A stretch of DNA of 13,636 nucleotides from Bacteroidales bacterium (GCA_017616675.1 JAFZXR010000022.1:1-13636); one strand, 5' to 3'. Shown: positions 4,715-13,334, counted from the first letter of the stretch. Program-made: numbers and translations. The notes: generated by a model from the letters alone, not told the origin.

Positions 4715-5660
4715 ATAAAGTCTCCAGGAACTTAGTGATGTTCCCCTCTATCCTACCGAGAATGTCATCCGAATCTGCTGCTTTCTGGAACGCCTTTCCT
4801 GTCACCTTTTCGTAAAGCTCGATGTATCGCTCCGAAATGCCTTTCACGATCTCAGGTGTCATCTCAGGGACCTTCTGTCCTTCCTTGCCCTGGAAGCCGT
4901 TTGCCATCAGCCACTCGCGGACGAACTCTTTTGAGAGCTGCTTCACTGGCAGACCCTTTGCGAAGCACTCCTCGTACTGGTCGGCAATGAAATAACGCGA
5001 TGAATCCGGCGTGTGAATCTCGTCCATCAGGTAGATCTGGTCACCAATCTTGCCGAATTCGTATTTGGTGTCGACCAAAATCAAGCCGTGCTTGGCAGCG
5101 ACTTCAGTGCCACGCTGGAACAGTTTTCTAGTAATTACCTCGATCTGCTCGTAGTCTTCCTTGCTGATAAGTCCTTGACGGATAATCTCTTCCTTCGAGA
5201 TGTCCTGGTCGTGACCTTCCTCCGCTTTCGTGGTAGGAGTAATAATCGGCTCAGCGAACTTCTGGTGCTCTTTCATTCCGTCAGGAATTGTCACGCCGCA
5301 GATGGTGTGCTGTCCGCTCTTGTAGGTGCGCCACGAACTTCCTGTGAGGTATCCTCTGATAATCATCTCCACTGGGAACGGCTTGCAGAGCTTGCCCACC
5401 GTCACCATCGGGTCTGGAGTAGCTATCTTCCAGTTCGGCACGATGTCGGTGGTCATATCCAGAAACTCAGATGCTATCTGATTGAGAATCTGACCTTTAT
5501 AAGGAATACCTTCCGGCAAAATGACGTCGAACGCCGAGATTCTGTCGGTGGCAACCATCACCAGATATTTGTTGTCGATGAAATAAACATCACGAACCTT
5601 GCCGTGATACACCTTGGTTTGACCTTTAAAGTTGAAGTCGGTTCTTGTTAAAGCTTTCAT
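4713..5660 (-). CDS. purC: Phosphoribosylaminoimidazole-succinocarboxamide synthase
   Basis: The 315-residue SAICAR synthetase joins CAIR and aspartate using ATP in IMP biosynthesis in the cytosol. Family motifs appear in order: GKVRDVY near the N-terminus, [43 protein letters not shown] and [12 protein letters not shown]. The length fits the longer SAICAR synthetase form rather than the about 240-residue enterobacterial type. The start [11 protein letters not shown] at 5660 is the only one that fits both the family and the neighbour: it lies 1 nt after the phoH stop (TAA 5662-5664), so the genes are co-transcribed and probably translationally coupled. No purine riboswitch-like structure precedes it. 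Confidence 0.96.
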   Translation of the reverse strand: MKALTRTDFNFKGQTKVYHGKVRDVYFIDNKYLVMVATDRISAFDVILPEGIPYKGQILNQIASEFLDMTTDIVPNWKIATPDPMVTVGKLCKPFPVEMIIRGYLTGSSWRTYKSGQHTICGVTIPDGMKEHQKFAEPIITPTTKAEEGHDQDISKEEIIRQGLISKEDYEQIEVITRKLFQRGTEVAAKHGLILVDTKYEFGKIGDQIYLMDEIHTPDSSRYFIADQYEECFAKGLPVKQLSKEFVREWLMANGFQGKEGQKVPEMTPEIVKGISERYIELYEKVTGKAFQKAADSDDILGRIEGNITKFLETL

Positions 5661-5661
5661 T

Positions 5662-6657
5662 TTATGATTGTTGTGAATTATTTTCAGTCGTTTCAGTTTC
5701 ATCATCATTGTCATGATAAAACTTTTTGTACGCATTGACGATGTCGGTCACGAGCTTATGGCGAACCACGTCTTTTTCATCCAAAAAGATGAACTCTATT
5801 CCCTTCACATCGCCAAGGATATCAACAGCTTGCGGCAGTCCCGACGGCTGGTTCTTCGGCAGGTCGATCTGCGTCACGTCGCCGGTGATCACAAACTTAG
5901 CATCGCGTCCCATACGTGTAAGGAACATCTTCAGCTGCGCCCGCGTCGCGTTCTGCGCCTCGTCGAGAATCACGAAAGCATGGTCCAACGTCCTACCTCT
6001 CATAAACGCCAGCGGCGCAATCTCGATAGTGCCGTCCTCCATGTAAGCCGTCAGCTTCGACTGCGGAATCATGTCGCGCAAGGCATCGTACAACGGCTGG
6101 AGATACGGATCGAGCTTGTCTTTCAAATCGCCCGGCAAAAATCCGAGGTTCTCGCCTGCCTCCACCGCGGGACGGGTCAAGATAATGCGGCGAACTTCCC
6201 TGTTTTTCAAAGCGCGGACGGCCAATGCCACGGCGGTGTAAGTCTTTCCAGTTCCCGCAGGCCCGATGGCGAAGATCATGTCTTTTTTCGCTATCGCATC
6301 GACCATCTTCTTCTGATTGACCGTTATCGCCTTGATTTGCAGGCCGTTGCGGCCATATACCAGCACGTCGCTGTCGCTCAGACTCTTCACGTAAGCCGTC
6401 TCACCGCCCGCAATCATCACATCTTCAATGACTTGCGGATTGATGCTGCCGAAGCGCTCCAGATGGTTCACCAGCATCGTCAACCTGTCGAGAAAATAAT
6501 TCACCTCGTCATCCTCGCCTATCACCTTCACAAAATCGCCTCGCGCAATGATTTTTAACTTCGGGAAAAGGTTTTTTATTATCGTAAGATGTTGATCCTT
6601 AGCGCCATACAAATCGCTTGGGTTGACATTTTCTATCTGGACTATCTGTTCCGCCAT
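5662..6657 (-). CDS. phoH: PhoH-like ATPase
   Basis: The 331-residue protein has an N-terminal part typical of the family (about residues 1-110, with the KH-like stretch [17 protein letters not shown]) followed by the PhoH P-loop ATPase domain. Walker A is GPAGTGKT (132-139), [17 protein letters not shown] (162-178) is the PhoH signature, and Walker B is VILDEAQN (229-236). [11 protein letters not shown] and [10 protein letters not shown] follow. The C-terminal 15-20 residues are acidic and polar. PhoH proteins are cytosolic ATPases linked to RNA metabolism and helicase-like activity; the substrate is unclear. It is the first gene of a two-gene unit with purC, an arrangement I recall as common in Bacteroidales. 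All nucleotide-binding motifs are intact. Confidence 0.95.
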   Translation of the reverse strand: MAEQIVQIENVNPSDLYGAKDQHLTIIKNLFPKLKIIARGDFVKVIGEDDEVNYFLDRLTMLVNHLERFGSINPQVIEDVMIAGGETAYVKSLSDSDVLVYGRNGLQIKAITVNQKKMVDAIAKKDMIFAIGPAGTGKTYTAVALAVRALKNREVRRIILTRPAVEAGENLGFLPGDLKDKLDPYLQPLYDALRDMIPQSKLTAYMEDGTIEIAPLAFMRGRTLDHAFVILDEAQNATRAQLKMFLTRMGRDAKFVITGDVTQIDLPKNQPSGLPQAVDILGDVKGIEFIFLDEKDVVRHKLVTDIVNAYKKFYHDNDDETETTENNSQQS

Positions 6658-6695
6658 CTGATTTTTCGACTAAATTTTACATATTTTTCATTATG

Positions 6696-6703
6696 CAAAG
6701 ATA
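6696..6703 (-). promoter_or_regulatory. -7 promoter box for phoH-purC
   Basis: The minus strand reads TATCTTTG, 38 nt upstream of the phoH ATG at 6657. The upstream flank is A/T rich without a clear -33 TTTG. It faces the promoter of the divergent SAM hydrolase gene. Confidence 0.6.
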
Positions 6704-6762
6704 AAAAATAAAAATTGTTAATAACTTTTTTATTTCAATAAAAATTTTTCATTATAAAAATG

Positions 6763-6770
6763 TATTTTTG
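6763..6770 (+). promoter_or_regulatory. -7 promoter box for the SAM hydrolase gene
   Basis: TATTTTTG fits TAnnTTTG and ends 40 nt before the ATG at 6811. The intervening leader is A rich, as usual before Bacteroidota starts. No -33 TTTG is seen at the standard distance. Confidence 0.5.
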
Positions 6771-6810
6771 CATTTTGGAAGTGAGCGTTTAACAAAAAAC
6801 GGTAAAAACA

Positions 6811-7584
6811 ATGGCGATCATAACACTGACAAGCGATTGGGGGCTGTCCGACTATTACGTCGCGGCAGTGAAGGGCACCATTTTGTCGGCCATCCCCGAT
6901 GCCACCATTGTCGATATCACCCATAACATTGAGCCGTGGGACATCGCCGCGGCAGCGTTCATCATCCGCAACTGCTACCAGAACTTCCCCGAAGGCACCA
7001 TCCATATCATCGCGGTGGAGACCGAGGAGTCGTCCGACAAGCCGCACATCGCGCTGAAAGCCAACGGACATTATTTCATAGGCACCGACAACGACATATT
7101 CTCGCTCATCCTTGGCGACACACCTTACGAGGCCGTCACCATCGAGGTGATTCAAGACAGCGACTATTTCACCTTCACCACCCGCGACCGCTTCGTGAAA
7201 GTGGCAGCGATGATAGCTAAGGGCGTGCCGTTCAGCGAGATTGGCGGACCTTATCCGAAGATTCGCGAATGCCTGGCATTCCAACCTACGATGAGCAACA
7301 ACTCCATCCACGGAATCATCACCTTCGTCGATTCTTACGAAAACGCAGTCACCAATATCACCAAAGAACTTTTCGAAAAGGTCAGAAACGGCAGGGCTTT
7401 CGAGATACGAATCGGGAAATACACCATCGACAAGGTATGCCGCAGCTACACCGAGGTGCCTGTCGCCGAAAAGATGGCCTTGTTTGGCACTCATGGCTAC
7501 CTCGAGATAGCGATGAATCACGGAAAAGCCGCGTCATTGCTAGGACTCTCCCGTGATTCGTCAGTCGATATCACTTTCAAATAA
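6811..7584 (+). CDS. DUF62 S-adenosyl-L-methionine hydrolase (adenosine-forming) family protein
   Basis: The 257-residue protein has the DUF62 N-terminal signature ITLTSDWGLSDYYVAAVKG (residues 4-22), then DITHNIEPWDIAAAAFIIRN (35-54), GHYFIGTDND (86-95), TFTTRDRFVKVAA (121-133) and the C-terminal barrel motif ALFGTHGYLEIAMNHGKAAS. Studied bacterial and archaeal members split SAM with water into adenosine and methionine; relatives are the fluorinase and chlorinase. Length is at the short end of the family. In this copy the residues expected at the Asp-Arg-His water-activating triad appear to be E70, K77 and M134, so the reaction is uncertain. The gene is convergent with the purF-like gene, with only 2 nt between stops. 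Confidence 0.85.
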   Translation: MAIITLTSDWGLSDYYVAAVKGTILSAIPDATIVDITHNIEPWDIAAAAFIIRNCYQNFPEGTIHIIAVETEESSDKPHIALKANGHYFIGTDNDIFSLILGDTPYEAVTIEVIQDSDYFTFTTRDRFVKVAAMIAKGVPFSEIGGPYPKIRECLAFQPTMSNNSIHGIITFVDSYENAVTNITKELFEKVRNGRAFEIRIGKYTIDKVCRSYTEVPVAEKMALFGTHGYLEIAMNHGKAASLLGLSRDSSVDITFK

Positions 7585-7586
7585 TA

Positions 7587-8999
7587 TTATTTGTCGCCGT
7601 ACGACGAGCCGTCGAAGCAGTGTGTGCACACCTTGCATTTCGGCAGGCCGATAGCGTTGCAGATATTCTCTAAAGTGTTGAATTTCAATGAGTCGACGCC
7701 GATATGCTTGCGCAACATCTCGACGAGGTTGGCATATTGCTTGGTCGATGAGTCGCTGTAAAGCTCGAGATTCTTGGTGCTGTCGCCCTCAAGTTCTTCT
7801 ATGCAACGACGAGTGATGAGCTCTAACTCGTTTTTCGAAGCGCTAAAGTTCAAAAATCTGCAGCCGTAGTTCAACGGAGGGCAGCTCAACCTGATGTGAA
7901 CCTCCTTGGCGCCGTATTCGTAAAGCATCTTCACATTGTCGCGAAGCTGTGTGCCGCGCACTATCGAGTCGTCGCAGAAAATCACGCGTTTGCCCTTCAG
8001 CAAAGCATGGTTCGGGATGAGTTTCATCTTCGCCACATGCTCACGCTGCGACTGGTTGACAGGCATAAAGCTGCGCGACCAGGTAGGAGTGTATTTCACC
8101 ACGCTGCGCACGTATGGGATGCCCGTCGCATGCGAGTATCCGATGGCCATTCCGATGCCCGAATCCGGGATAGGCGCCACATAGTCGGCCTCCACATCGT
8201 CCATCATTCCCATGGCGTAGCCACCGCGATAACGCATCTCCTCCACGTTGATGCCTTCGTAGTCGGTCGCCGGAAAACCGTAGTAAATCCAGAGGAAAGA
8301 GCACATCTGAAGCTTGTCGCCAGGTGCCAAGAGCTGGTTGACGCCGTCCTTGGTGATGCGCACGATCTCGCCCGGACCGAGGAAACGCTCGGTCGAATAG
8401 TCGAGGTTGATGTAGCTGTGACTCTCGAAAGCGGCCACGTAGCCGTCGGCGTCTTTACCAATGACGATAGGCGTTCTGCCATATTTGTCTCTCGCCGCGA
8501 TGATGTTGCCGTCGGTGGTGAGGATGAGCATCGAGACCGAGCCCTTCACCTTGTTATATACGTTTTTGATGCCATCCACGAAGTCCTTACCCTGGGTGAT
8601 AAGCAACGCCACGAGCTCCGTCGGGTTGGTGTCGCCGTGACTCAGCTCGGCAAAATGCTGTTTGTTTTCGAGGCATTCCTGCTCCAACTCCTTGATGTTG
8701 GTGATCTTAGCCACCGTGACGATGGCAAACTTGCCGAGATGCGAGTTCACCAGTATCGGCTGTGCGTCGGTGTCGCTGATGACGCCTACGCCACTGGTGC
8801 CTGTGAACTGCGGCAGTTCGTCCTCGAATTTTGTTCTGAAATATGAACCCTGGAGGTTATGGATCGAACGGTGAAAACGCTCGCCGTCGAAAGTGCAGAT
8901 GCCGCCTGCTGTTGTCCCAAGATGTGAATGATAGTCAATGCCGTAGAAAAGGTCTGTAATACAAGGCCTTTTTGAAACAATTCCAAAGAATCCGCTCAT
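7587..8999 (-). CDS. purF: PurF-like amidophosphoribosyltransferase lacking the N-terminal Cys
   Basis: The 470-residue protein has the PurF layout: an Ntn-type glutaminase fold (about 1-230) and a C-terminal phosphoribosyltransferase domain. The PRPP loop is intact (RVIFCDDSIVRGTQLRD, 338-354), as are PIPDSGIGMAIGYS (277-290), SFMPVNQSQRE (310-320) and the cysteines expected to bind a 4Fe-4S cluster (C233, C380 and the CTHC pair 458/461). PurF makes phosphoribosylamine from PRPP and glutamine, the first step of purine synthesis. Here residue 2, normally the catalytic Cys, is Ser (MSGFFGIVSK). The family GHTRYST and HNGNL-type glutamine-site motifs correspond to GVGVISD and TVAKITN. No other start codon restores a Cys. 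It may use ammonia, another amide donor partner, or be a regulatory paralogue. Confidence 0.88.
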   Translation of the reverse strand: MSGFFGIVSKRPCITDLFYGIDYHSHLGTTAGGICTFDGERFHRSIHNLQGSYFRTKFEDELPQFTGTSGVGVISDTDAQPILVNSHLGKFAIVTVAKITNIKELEQECLENKQHFAELSHGDTNPTELVALLITQGKDFVDGIKNVYNKVKGSVSMLILTTDGNIIAARDKYGRTPIVIGKDADGYVAAFESHSYINLDYSTERFLGPGEIVRITKDGVNQLLAPGDKLQMCSFLWIYYGFPATDYEGINVEEMRYRGGYAMGMMDDVEADYVAPIPDSGIGMAIGYSHATGIPYVRSVVKYTPTWSRSFMPVNQSQREHVAKMKLIPNHALLKGKRVIFCDDSIVRGTQLRDNVKMLYEYGAKEVHIRLSCPPLNYGCRFLNFSASKNELELITRRCIEELEGDSTKNLELYSDSSTKQYANLVEMLRKHIGVDSLKFNTLENICNAIGLPKCKVCTHCFDGSSYGDK

Positions 9000-9025
9000 T
9001 TTTAAATGGTTTGTTAATTAAGTTG

Positions 9026-9033
9026 CAAATATA
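9026..9033 (-). promoter_or_regulatory. -7 promoter box for the purF-like gene
   Basis: The minus strand reads TATATTTG, 26 nt upstream of the ATG at 8999. The -33 region falls inside the terminator hairpin 9041-9064 of the upstream gene pair, so terminator and promoter overlap. Confidence 0.6.
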
Positions 9034-9064
9034 ATAAAAAAAGGACGCGTCGTGACGCGTCCTT
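9034..9064 (-). terminator. Strong intrinsic terminator of the surface-protein gene pair
   Basis: AAGGACGCGTC (9041-9051) pairs perfectly with GACGCGTCCTT (9054-9064) around a 2-nt loop. On the minus strand the hairpin is followed by a run of T (9040-9036) and begins 13 nt after the stop of the small gene. It is the clearest terminator of a protein-coding unit in the window. Confidence 0.9.
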
Positions 9065-9077
9065 AAATTTTTTTCTT

Positions 9078-9323
9078 TTATTTTTTTCGTCTCATTATTG
9101 CGTAGCCAGCACCCATTGCAGTGAGGATAAGCAGGCCTTCGCCGAGAGGCGCATTGGTGTCGTTTATTGTGCCGACCTGGCCTGTGGGCACGATAGGAGT
9201 CGGACTTTCGGTACGGCCAGAATAATTGTCGATACCGCCATCTCTGAAGAAACCGTCGCTTTGAGCTTTAGCGCCGAAACTCACCATAAAAACTATTGCG
9301 ATTGTTAAAAATATCTTTTTCAT
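9078..9323 (-). CDS. Small exported protein with membrane-anchor-like C-terminus
   Basis: The 81-residue protein has a signal peptide (MKKIFLTIAIVFMVSFGAKA, cleavage before Q21), a short polar middle rich in Gly, Ser, Thr and Pro, then DTNAPLGEGLLIL, a hydrophobic stretch TAMGAGYAI and the basic tail MRRKK. A short motif, a hydrophobic helix and basic residues form the layout of C-terminal sorting signals; I recall similar P-L/V-G-x-G-L-L tails on Bacteroidales exported proteins. It lacks any catalytic domain. It starts 19 nt after the stop of the giant surface protein and has an AGGAGG (9332-9337) 8 nt before its ATG, an unusually perfect Shine-Dalgarno for this phylum. It therefore appears to be the second gene of that unit, translated strongly. 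Confidence 0.8.
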   Translation of the reverse strand: MKKIFLTIAIVFMVSFGAKAQSDGFFRDGGIDNYSGRTESPTPIVPTGQVGTINDTNAPLGEGLLILTAMGAGYAIMRRKK

Positions 9324-9331
9324 AGTATGTT

Positions 9332-9337
9332 CCTCCT
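9332..9337 (-). promoter_or_regulatory. Unusually strong ribosome binding site of the small exported protein
   Basis: The minus strand reads AGGAGG, 8 nt before the ATG at 9323 and within the 19-nt gap after the preceding stop. Other genes in the window lack such a site, as is typical for Bacteroidota. Confidence 0.7.
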
Positions 9338-9342
9338 ATAAT

Positions 9343-12300
9343 TTATCTAACGATAATTTTCTGCGTCTTTTCGTTCAACTTAAAGATGTAAACACCATGT
9401 GATTTAAAGTTAAGTGACTGAACGCCATCAACTGTTGTATTCATAATATTGCGTCCCATTACGTCGAATACCTGAAGATTACCTTCACCATTGACGATGA
9501 TGTCGTTACCGCTCTGATATACAAACATCTCATCGTCAACGCCGTTCGTCGCGCCAAGGCGCACAACAAAACGGTCGGCGGCATCGGCTGTCGAGCCTAT
9601 GAACTCGTACTTTTCATCCTTTAGCATGTCGATGTCCTTGTTCGCCAGCTTGTCGTAAACGTGTATGTAGCTGTAACTGCCTTCCGGCTTCACACTCAAG
9701 GTGTATCTGCCCATCGTCTTCGCCTCAAAGTTCAGGTCGAACATCTTCGTGTCTTTGTCCATCGTGGCAATGGCGTAATCTTCATCGTTCTTATTGATGT
9801 AAAGCATCGGAATCTCCTCGTTGAGGTGGCTTATCTTGTTCAAACCGTGTCCTTCGTCAAACATAGCGTATGCCACATCTTCGTACTCGCTGTTTGCGAC
9901 CGTGAATCCAATGTAGTTGCTTCCCGATTTGCTATTGCCTGTGGTATGGCTGAACGTGGCTGTGGCATCTTCTGTCACCTGTACAAGAACACCTTGACAT
10001 GGAGTAATATTACTACTGCTTGTCACCGCGGTCCATGCACCCGACTTGTTAAGAACATAACCGCCCGAAAGCGCGTCACCGGCACTCAAAGAGACATTAC
10101 CCAACGTTATATTATGTGTAAACGGGTTTCCAATAAGGTTGAAGCCAGGAAGATCTCCGCCGTTGTTGGTTACACTATATGTTACAGAATTATTGGTTGG
10201 GCCTGTAAATTCGACTGTTACATCCTGTGCGTGACGATATAAATATCCGCGACCGTTATCTAAATTACTGTATGTGTGGCCATTATAAGTATTATCAGTA
10301 TAACTTTCCCAATAATGCGATGGCTCGTCATAGCGAAGCAAATCGAAGTTATATGGAGCAGAAGTCGATGTTATGAGAGTTGTACTTGTTATTATATTAG
10401 GGTTGTTTACAGGCGATGAAATGGTGTACCATCCTGTAGCAGTGCTGGCTGATGCATCGGGTGCTTTTTGTATGTCTTTATAAACCGACACTGTCACCGG
10501 TGTTCCAGTATAGACAAACTGTATGCCGTTTTCAATGAATATCGCTCCCTGCTCACTCATATCAATATTTTCAGTACTTGTCTCATCAATAGAGACTATA
10601 ACCGGCGCCTTTATATAACGGATTCCTCCGCTAACCTTTAAATAATCATTATGATCCCAATCCACCTCATTCCAATAAAGAGTTTTATTCAATTTTATTT
10701 CTTTATCCCCATTCAATTCAAACCAATATAATAAATAATTGTCGCATTTGAAATAATCCTCTCCATCATTTTGATTATAAGTTCCAAGTCCACTGGTCAT
10801 TATATAGGTAGAAGGTGTGTTGTCGTCAACTGCCTTTGACACTCCAATCATTGCATCACCGGAAAGTGCTCCATTAACATTAATTACGCCAGTAGGATAG
10901 TCGATATAAAGATTCCTTTGGAAGGGGTCTCCATAATTCTCATTAATTATGGTTTCACCCTTAATATAAATCTCAGCTGCAGCATCTTTGCCTCCTGTTC
11001 CGTTATTGACACAAACGCCACCTACAGAATAACTTGTGTTATGTCGGATTGTAGTTCCTTTAATCTCTTTTGTCTCTGGATTTTCATAATCTTCTATATA
11101 TAATTTGCCGGAATACACATAAACACCGCCACCTGATGTTAATGCCGTATTATTTTCTATACGGCATCCTTTTAATGTTAATGTGGTGTTAGGTTCGGAG
11201 TTTAGCCCAAGAACATATATGCCACCACCCCAGCGTTCCGCATTGTTTCCCGAAATCTCACAGTCGATTAATGTAACATTTGAACCTTTGTCACTATAAA
11301 AACCGCCACCATCATTGGCTTCTTTTTTTGCTAAAAGGTTATCCTTAATTGCACATCCTGTAATGGTTGCGTTCTTTATTACACGAACACCACCACCTTT
11401 ATTATTCGATGAGTTGTTTTTTATCTCGCCACCGTTAATGGTAAGTGTACCATTTTTAGAATGAACTCCACCACCTCCACCAATAGCCACATTTTCTTTA
11501 ACAATGCAATTGTTCATCGTTAAAGTGCCTTCGTTATAAACACCGGCACCAACTCCATAAGCACTACGGTTTTCTTCTACTTTATTGCCCGATACTGTCA
11601 CATTATTTAGTGTAAGTGTTCCTAAATTTACGATGCCGCCGCCATCACCGAGGTTATAACCTCCTGTAATAATACCTTCAGTCGTCGTACCACTATCATT
11701 AATGGTTAGGTTGGCGCCGCTTGCAACTTTTATCACATAACCGTCAGTTACGGCCTCATTTCCGATGTTACGGTTAATGGTATATCCGTTCAAATCCAGA
11801 ACCACAGTTCCATTAACTACTAAAGCGCCATCAGTGGATGGATTTACTGGGGAAACGTTACTGCTCAAAGTAATATTTCTGGTTCCAAGCGTGTTATCAG
11901 CCAAAACAGTTTGCAGACCTACCCATGTTGTGACGTCAAATACTTTTACGTTCTTCGTAAAAGTGCCACCGTAATTACCCTTTCCTTCAATGGTAAAAAC
12001 ATAATCACCGGTTTCGCTTAATGTAACGCTTCCAGATGTTTGTAAAGTACCATTAACTTTAATATCATAATCTGTATTCCAAGCCAATGTCCAGCCGTAA
12101 TACTTAACAACAGGAGTTATCGTTGCCGGAACATCTGAGCCAGAGAATACTGTTGTTTCAAAACCTGTGATTACGCCACCTGGAACATAATAATCATCTC
12201 CAGAAACTGTGTATATTCTATATATTCCGTCTGCAGGAGCAGTAGTTGTAGCTTGTGTACAACCAGTTGTAGGAACATCACCGTAGTCGGTGATATAATA

Positions 12301-13113
12301 AGATCCACTAAACTTATTCTTGCCATTTCTATTAAAAGTCGAATAATTGTTGGGTTGGGCCATATCAATCGTTCCAGCCATTGTGCAATTGGTATAGTAA
12401 GCCTTAGTGGCCTGAACATAACTGACAAAACCGGCACATCTGTTAGCTTCGGCTTGGTCTCCTTTTAAGATTGAGCCGCCAAAAACACAGTTCTCAAAGT
12501 ACACATTACCAGACTGGATTTGACCAATAAATCCACCAACGGAACAATCATAATATTTACCACTTTGTGTTCCTTTTTCAATCTTTGAACAATTAATAAT
12601 AATATTACTTGTACAATTGGTAATATAGTATGAGCCATCGCCTTCAAGCCAACCTATCAAACCCGCTGCATATTTTTTTTGCGATATAATGGTACCTTCA
12701 ACCCTCAGATTCTTAATCGTTGTTCCCGTTGTTCCAGGACCGACAAAACTGAATGGCGCGCATTTTTCCGACGTACATGGATTGGCCATACTTCCGTTAT
12801 TGAATATCAGCGTATTCCAGTTTCCATCAAATGTTCCAGCAAATTTGTTGGTACTTGTTCCAACCATCGCCGAAACTTCAATATTATTTGCAGTCAGCTG
12901 AACATACTCACCTGAATATGAATGGCCACCATTCACATCAGATGCAAAAGTGTTCCAATCGGCAGCACTCGTAATCAAATACGGATTAGTTTCCGAATTA
13001 GGGTTATTAGGATCCAGTAAACTTAAGTTTTGACCCCACAAATTTACGCTTGTGAGCAGTGCAAGAAGAGTAAAAATAAGACTTCTCGTAAGAATTAATT
13101 CAAACTTCTTCAT
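9343..13113 (-). CDS. Giant secreted beta-helix surface protein with T9SS sorting domain
   Basis: The 1256-residue protein begins with a signal peptide (MKKFELILTRSLIF..., cleavage near residue 28). Residues about 30-300 carry NPYLITSAADWNTFA and FAGTFDGNWNTLIF, typical of GLUG-like surface modules. About 305-395 is an Ig-like repeat (TDYDIKVNGT, GNYGGTFTKNVKVFD). About 415-720 is a right-handed parallel beta-helix made of repeated (I/V)xxNxAxxxGGGVY-type coils, e.g. GGGGGVHSKNGTLTINGGE. About 850-1110 includes GWYTISSPV and GFNLIGNPFT, common before sorting domains. The last about 75 residues are a type A sorting domain (FDVMGRNI, GVYIFKL, KIIVR). It is probably exported by type IX secretion and cell-surface attached; adhesion or glycan binding is inferred only. 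An in-frame ATG at 13146 (11 residues earlier) is possible, but 13113 gives the better signal peptide. The frame is intact. Confidence 0.88.
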   Translation of the reverse strand: MKKFELILTRSLIFTLLALLTSVNLWGQNLSLLDPNNPNSETNPYLITSAADWNTFASDVNGGHSYSGEYVQLTANNIEVSAMVGTSTNKFAGTFDGNWNTLIFNNGSMANPCTSEKCAPFSFVGPGTTGTTIKNLRVEGTIISQKKYAAGLIGWLEGDGSYYITNCTSNIIINCSKIEKGTQSGKYYDCSVGGFIGQIQSGNVYFENCVFGGSILKGDQAEANRCAGFVSYVQATKAYYTNCTMAGTIDMAQPNNYSTFNRNGKNKFSGSYYITDYGDVPTTGCTQATTTAPADGIYRIYTVSGDDYYVPGGVITGFETTVFSGSDVPATITPVVKYYGWTLAWNTDYDIKVNGTLQTSGSVTLSETGDYVFTIEGKGNYGGTFTKNVKVFDVTTWVGLQTVLADNTLGTRNITLSSNVSPVNPSTDGALVVNGTVVLDLNGYTINRNIGNEAVTDGYVIKVASGANLTINDSGTTTEGIITGGYNLGDGGGIVNLGTLTLNNVTVSGNKVEENRSAYGVGAGVYNEGTLTMNNCIVKENVAIGGGGGVHSKNGTLTINGGEIKNNSSNNKGGGVRVIKNATITGCAIKDNLLAKKEANDGGGFYSDKGSNVTLIDCEISGNNAERWGGGIYVLGLNSEPNTTLTLKGCRIENNTALTSGGGVYVYSGKLYIEDYENPETKEIKGTTIRHNTSYSVGGVCVNNGTGGKDAAAEIYIKGETIINENYGDPFQRNLYIDYPTGVINVNGALSGDAMIGVSKAVDDNTPSTYIMTSGLGTYNQNDGEDYFKCDNYLLYWFELNGDKEIKLNKTLYWNEVDWDHNDYLKVSGGIRYIKAPVIVSIDETSTENIDMSEQGAIFIENGIQFVYTGTPVTVSVYKDIQKAPDASASTATGWYTISSPVNNPNIITSTTLITSTSAPYNFDLLRYDEPSHYWESYTDNTYNGHTYSNLDNGRGYLYRHAQDVTVEFTGPTNNSVTYSVTNNGGDLPGFNLIGNPFTHNITLGNVSLSAGDALSGGYVLNKSGAWTAVTSSSNITPCQGVLVQVTEDATATFSHTTGNSKSGSNYIGFTVANSEYEDVAYAMFDEGHGLNKISHLNEEIPMLYINKNDEDYAIATMDKDTKMFDLNFEAKTMGRYTLSVKPEGSYSYIHVYDKLANKDIDMLKDEKYEFIGSTADAADRFVVRLGATNGVDDEMFVYQSGNDIIVNGEGNLQVFDVMGRNIMNTTVDGVQSLNFKSHGVYIFKLNEKTQKIIVR

Positions 13114-13189
13114 AATAATAAAATCAAACTTTTTAAATAAGGACATGCTGCAGATTACAGATGAGAGTAAATCCTTATTTTTCGGGCTG

Positions 13190-13197
13190 CAAAATTA
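13190..13197 (-). promoter_or_regulatory. -7 promoter box for the surface-protein gene pair
   Basis: The minus strand reads TAATTTTG, matching TAnnTTTG, 76 nt upstream of the ATG at 13113 and 43 nt upstream of the alternative ATG. The remainder of the gap up to the rRNA terminator is A/T rich and contains the GTTTAC repeats. Confidence 0.5.
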
Positions 13198-13280
13198 CAA
13201 AATTATTTAATACGTGCAGCATATTATTTATAAAATTTATCAACAATTACTGATGATTTCAACAATCATTTAGTTTAAAA

Positions 13281-13334
13281 GTTTACAGTTTACGGTTTAA
13301 AAGTTTTCTAAACGGTAAACTGCAAACGGTAAAC
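13281..13334. repeat. GTTTAC-rich inverted repeat after the rRNA operon
   Basis: AGTTTACGGTTTA (13287-13299) and TAAACGGTAAACT (13309-13321) are inverted copies with one mismatch around a 9-nt centre. Extra GTTTAC (13281-13286) and GTAAAC (13329-13334) units stand outside. The A/T-rich stem lies between the rRNA terminator and the surface-protein promoter and has no coding potential. Confidence 0.75.

Noticed and set aside
5661..5735. N-terminally extended PurC
   Set aside because: The extension overlaps the end of phoH in another frame and is low-complexity; MKALTRTDF fits the family start.
5713..6558. Long plus-strand open frame
   Set aside because: Antisense shadow of phoH; the phoH reading carries Walker A and B motifs.
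6730..7521. Long minus-strand open frame
   Set aside because: Antisense shadow of the SAM hydrolase gene, whose own frame has clear DUF62 motifs.
7896..8846. Long plus-strand open frame
   Set aside because: Antisense shadow of the purF-like gene, rich in His/Arg/Val and without family motifs.
8999..9040. Purine riboswitch ahead of the purF-like gene
   Set aside because: The leader after the -7 box is under 30 nt and A/T rich, with no space for an aptamer.
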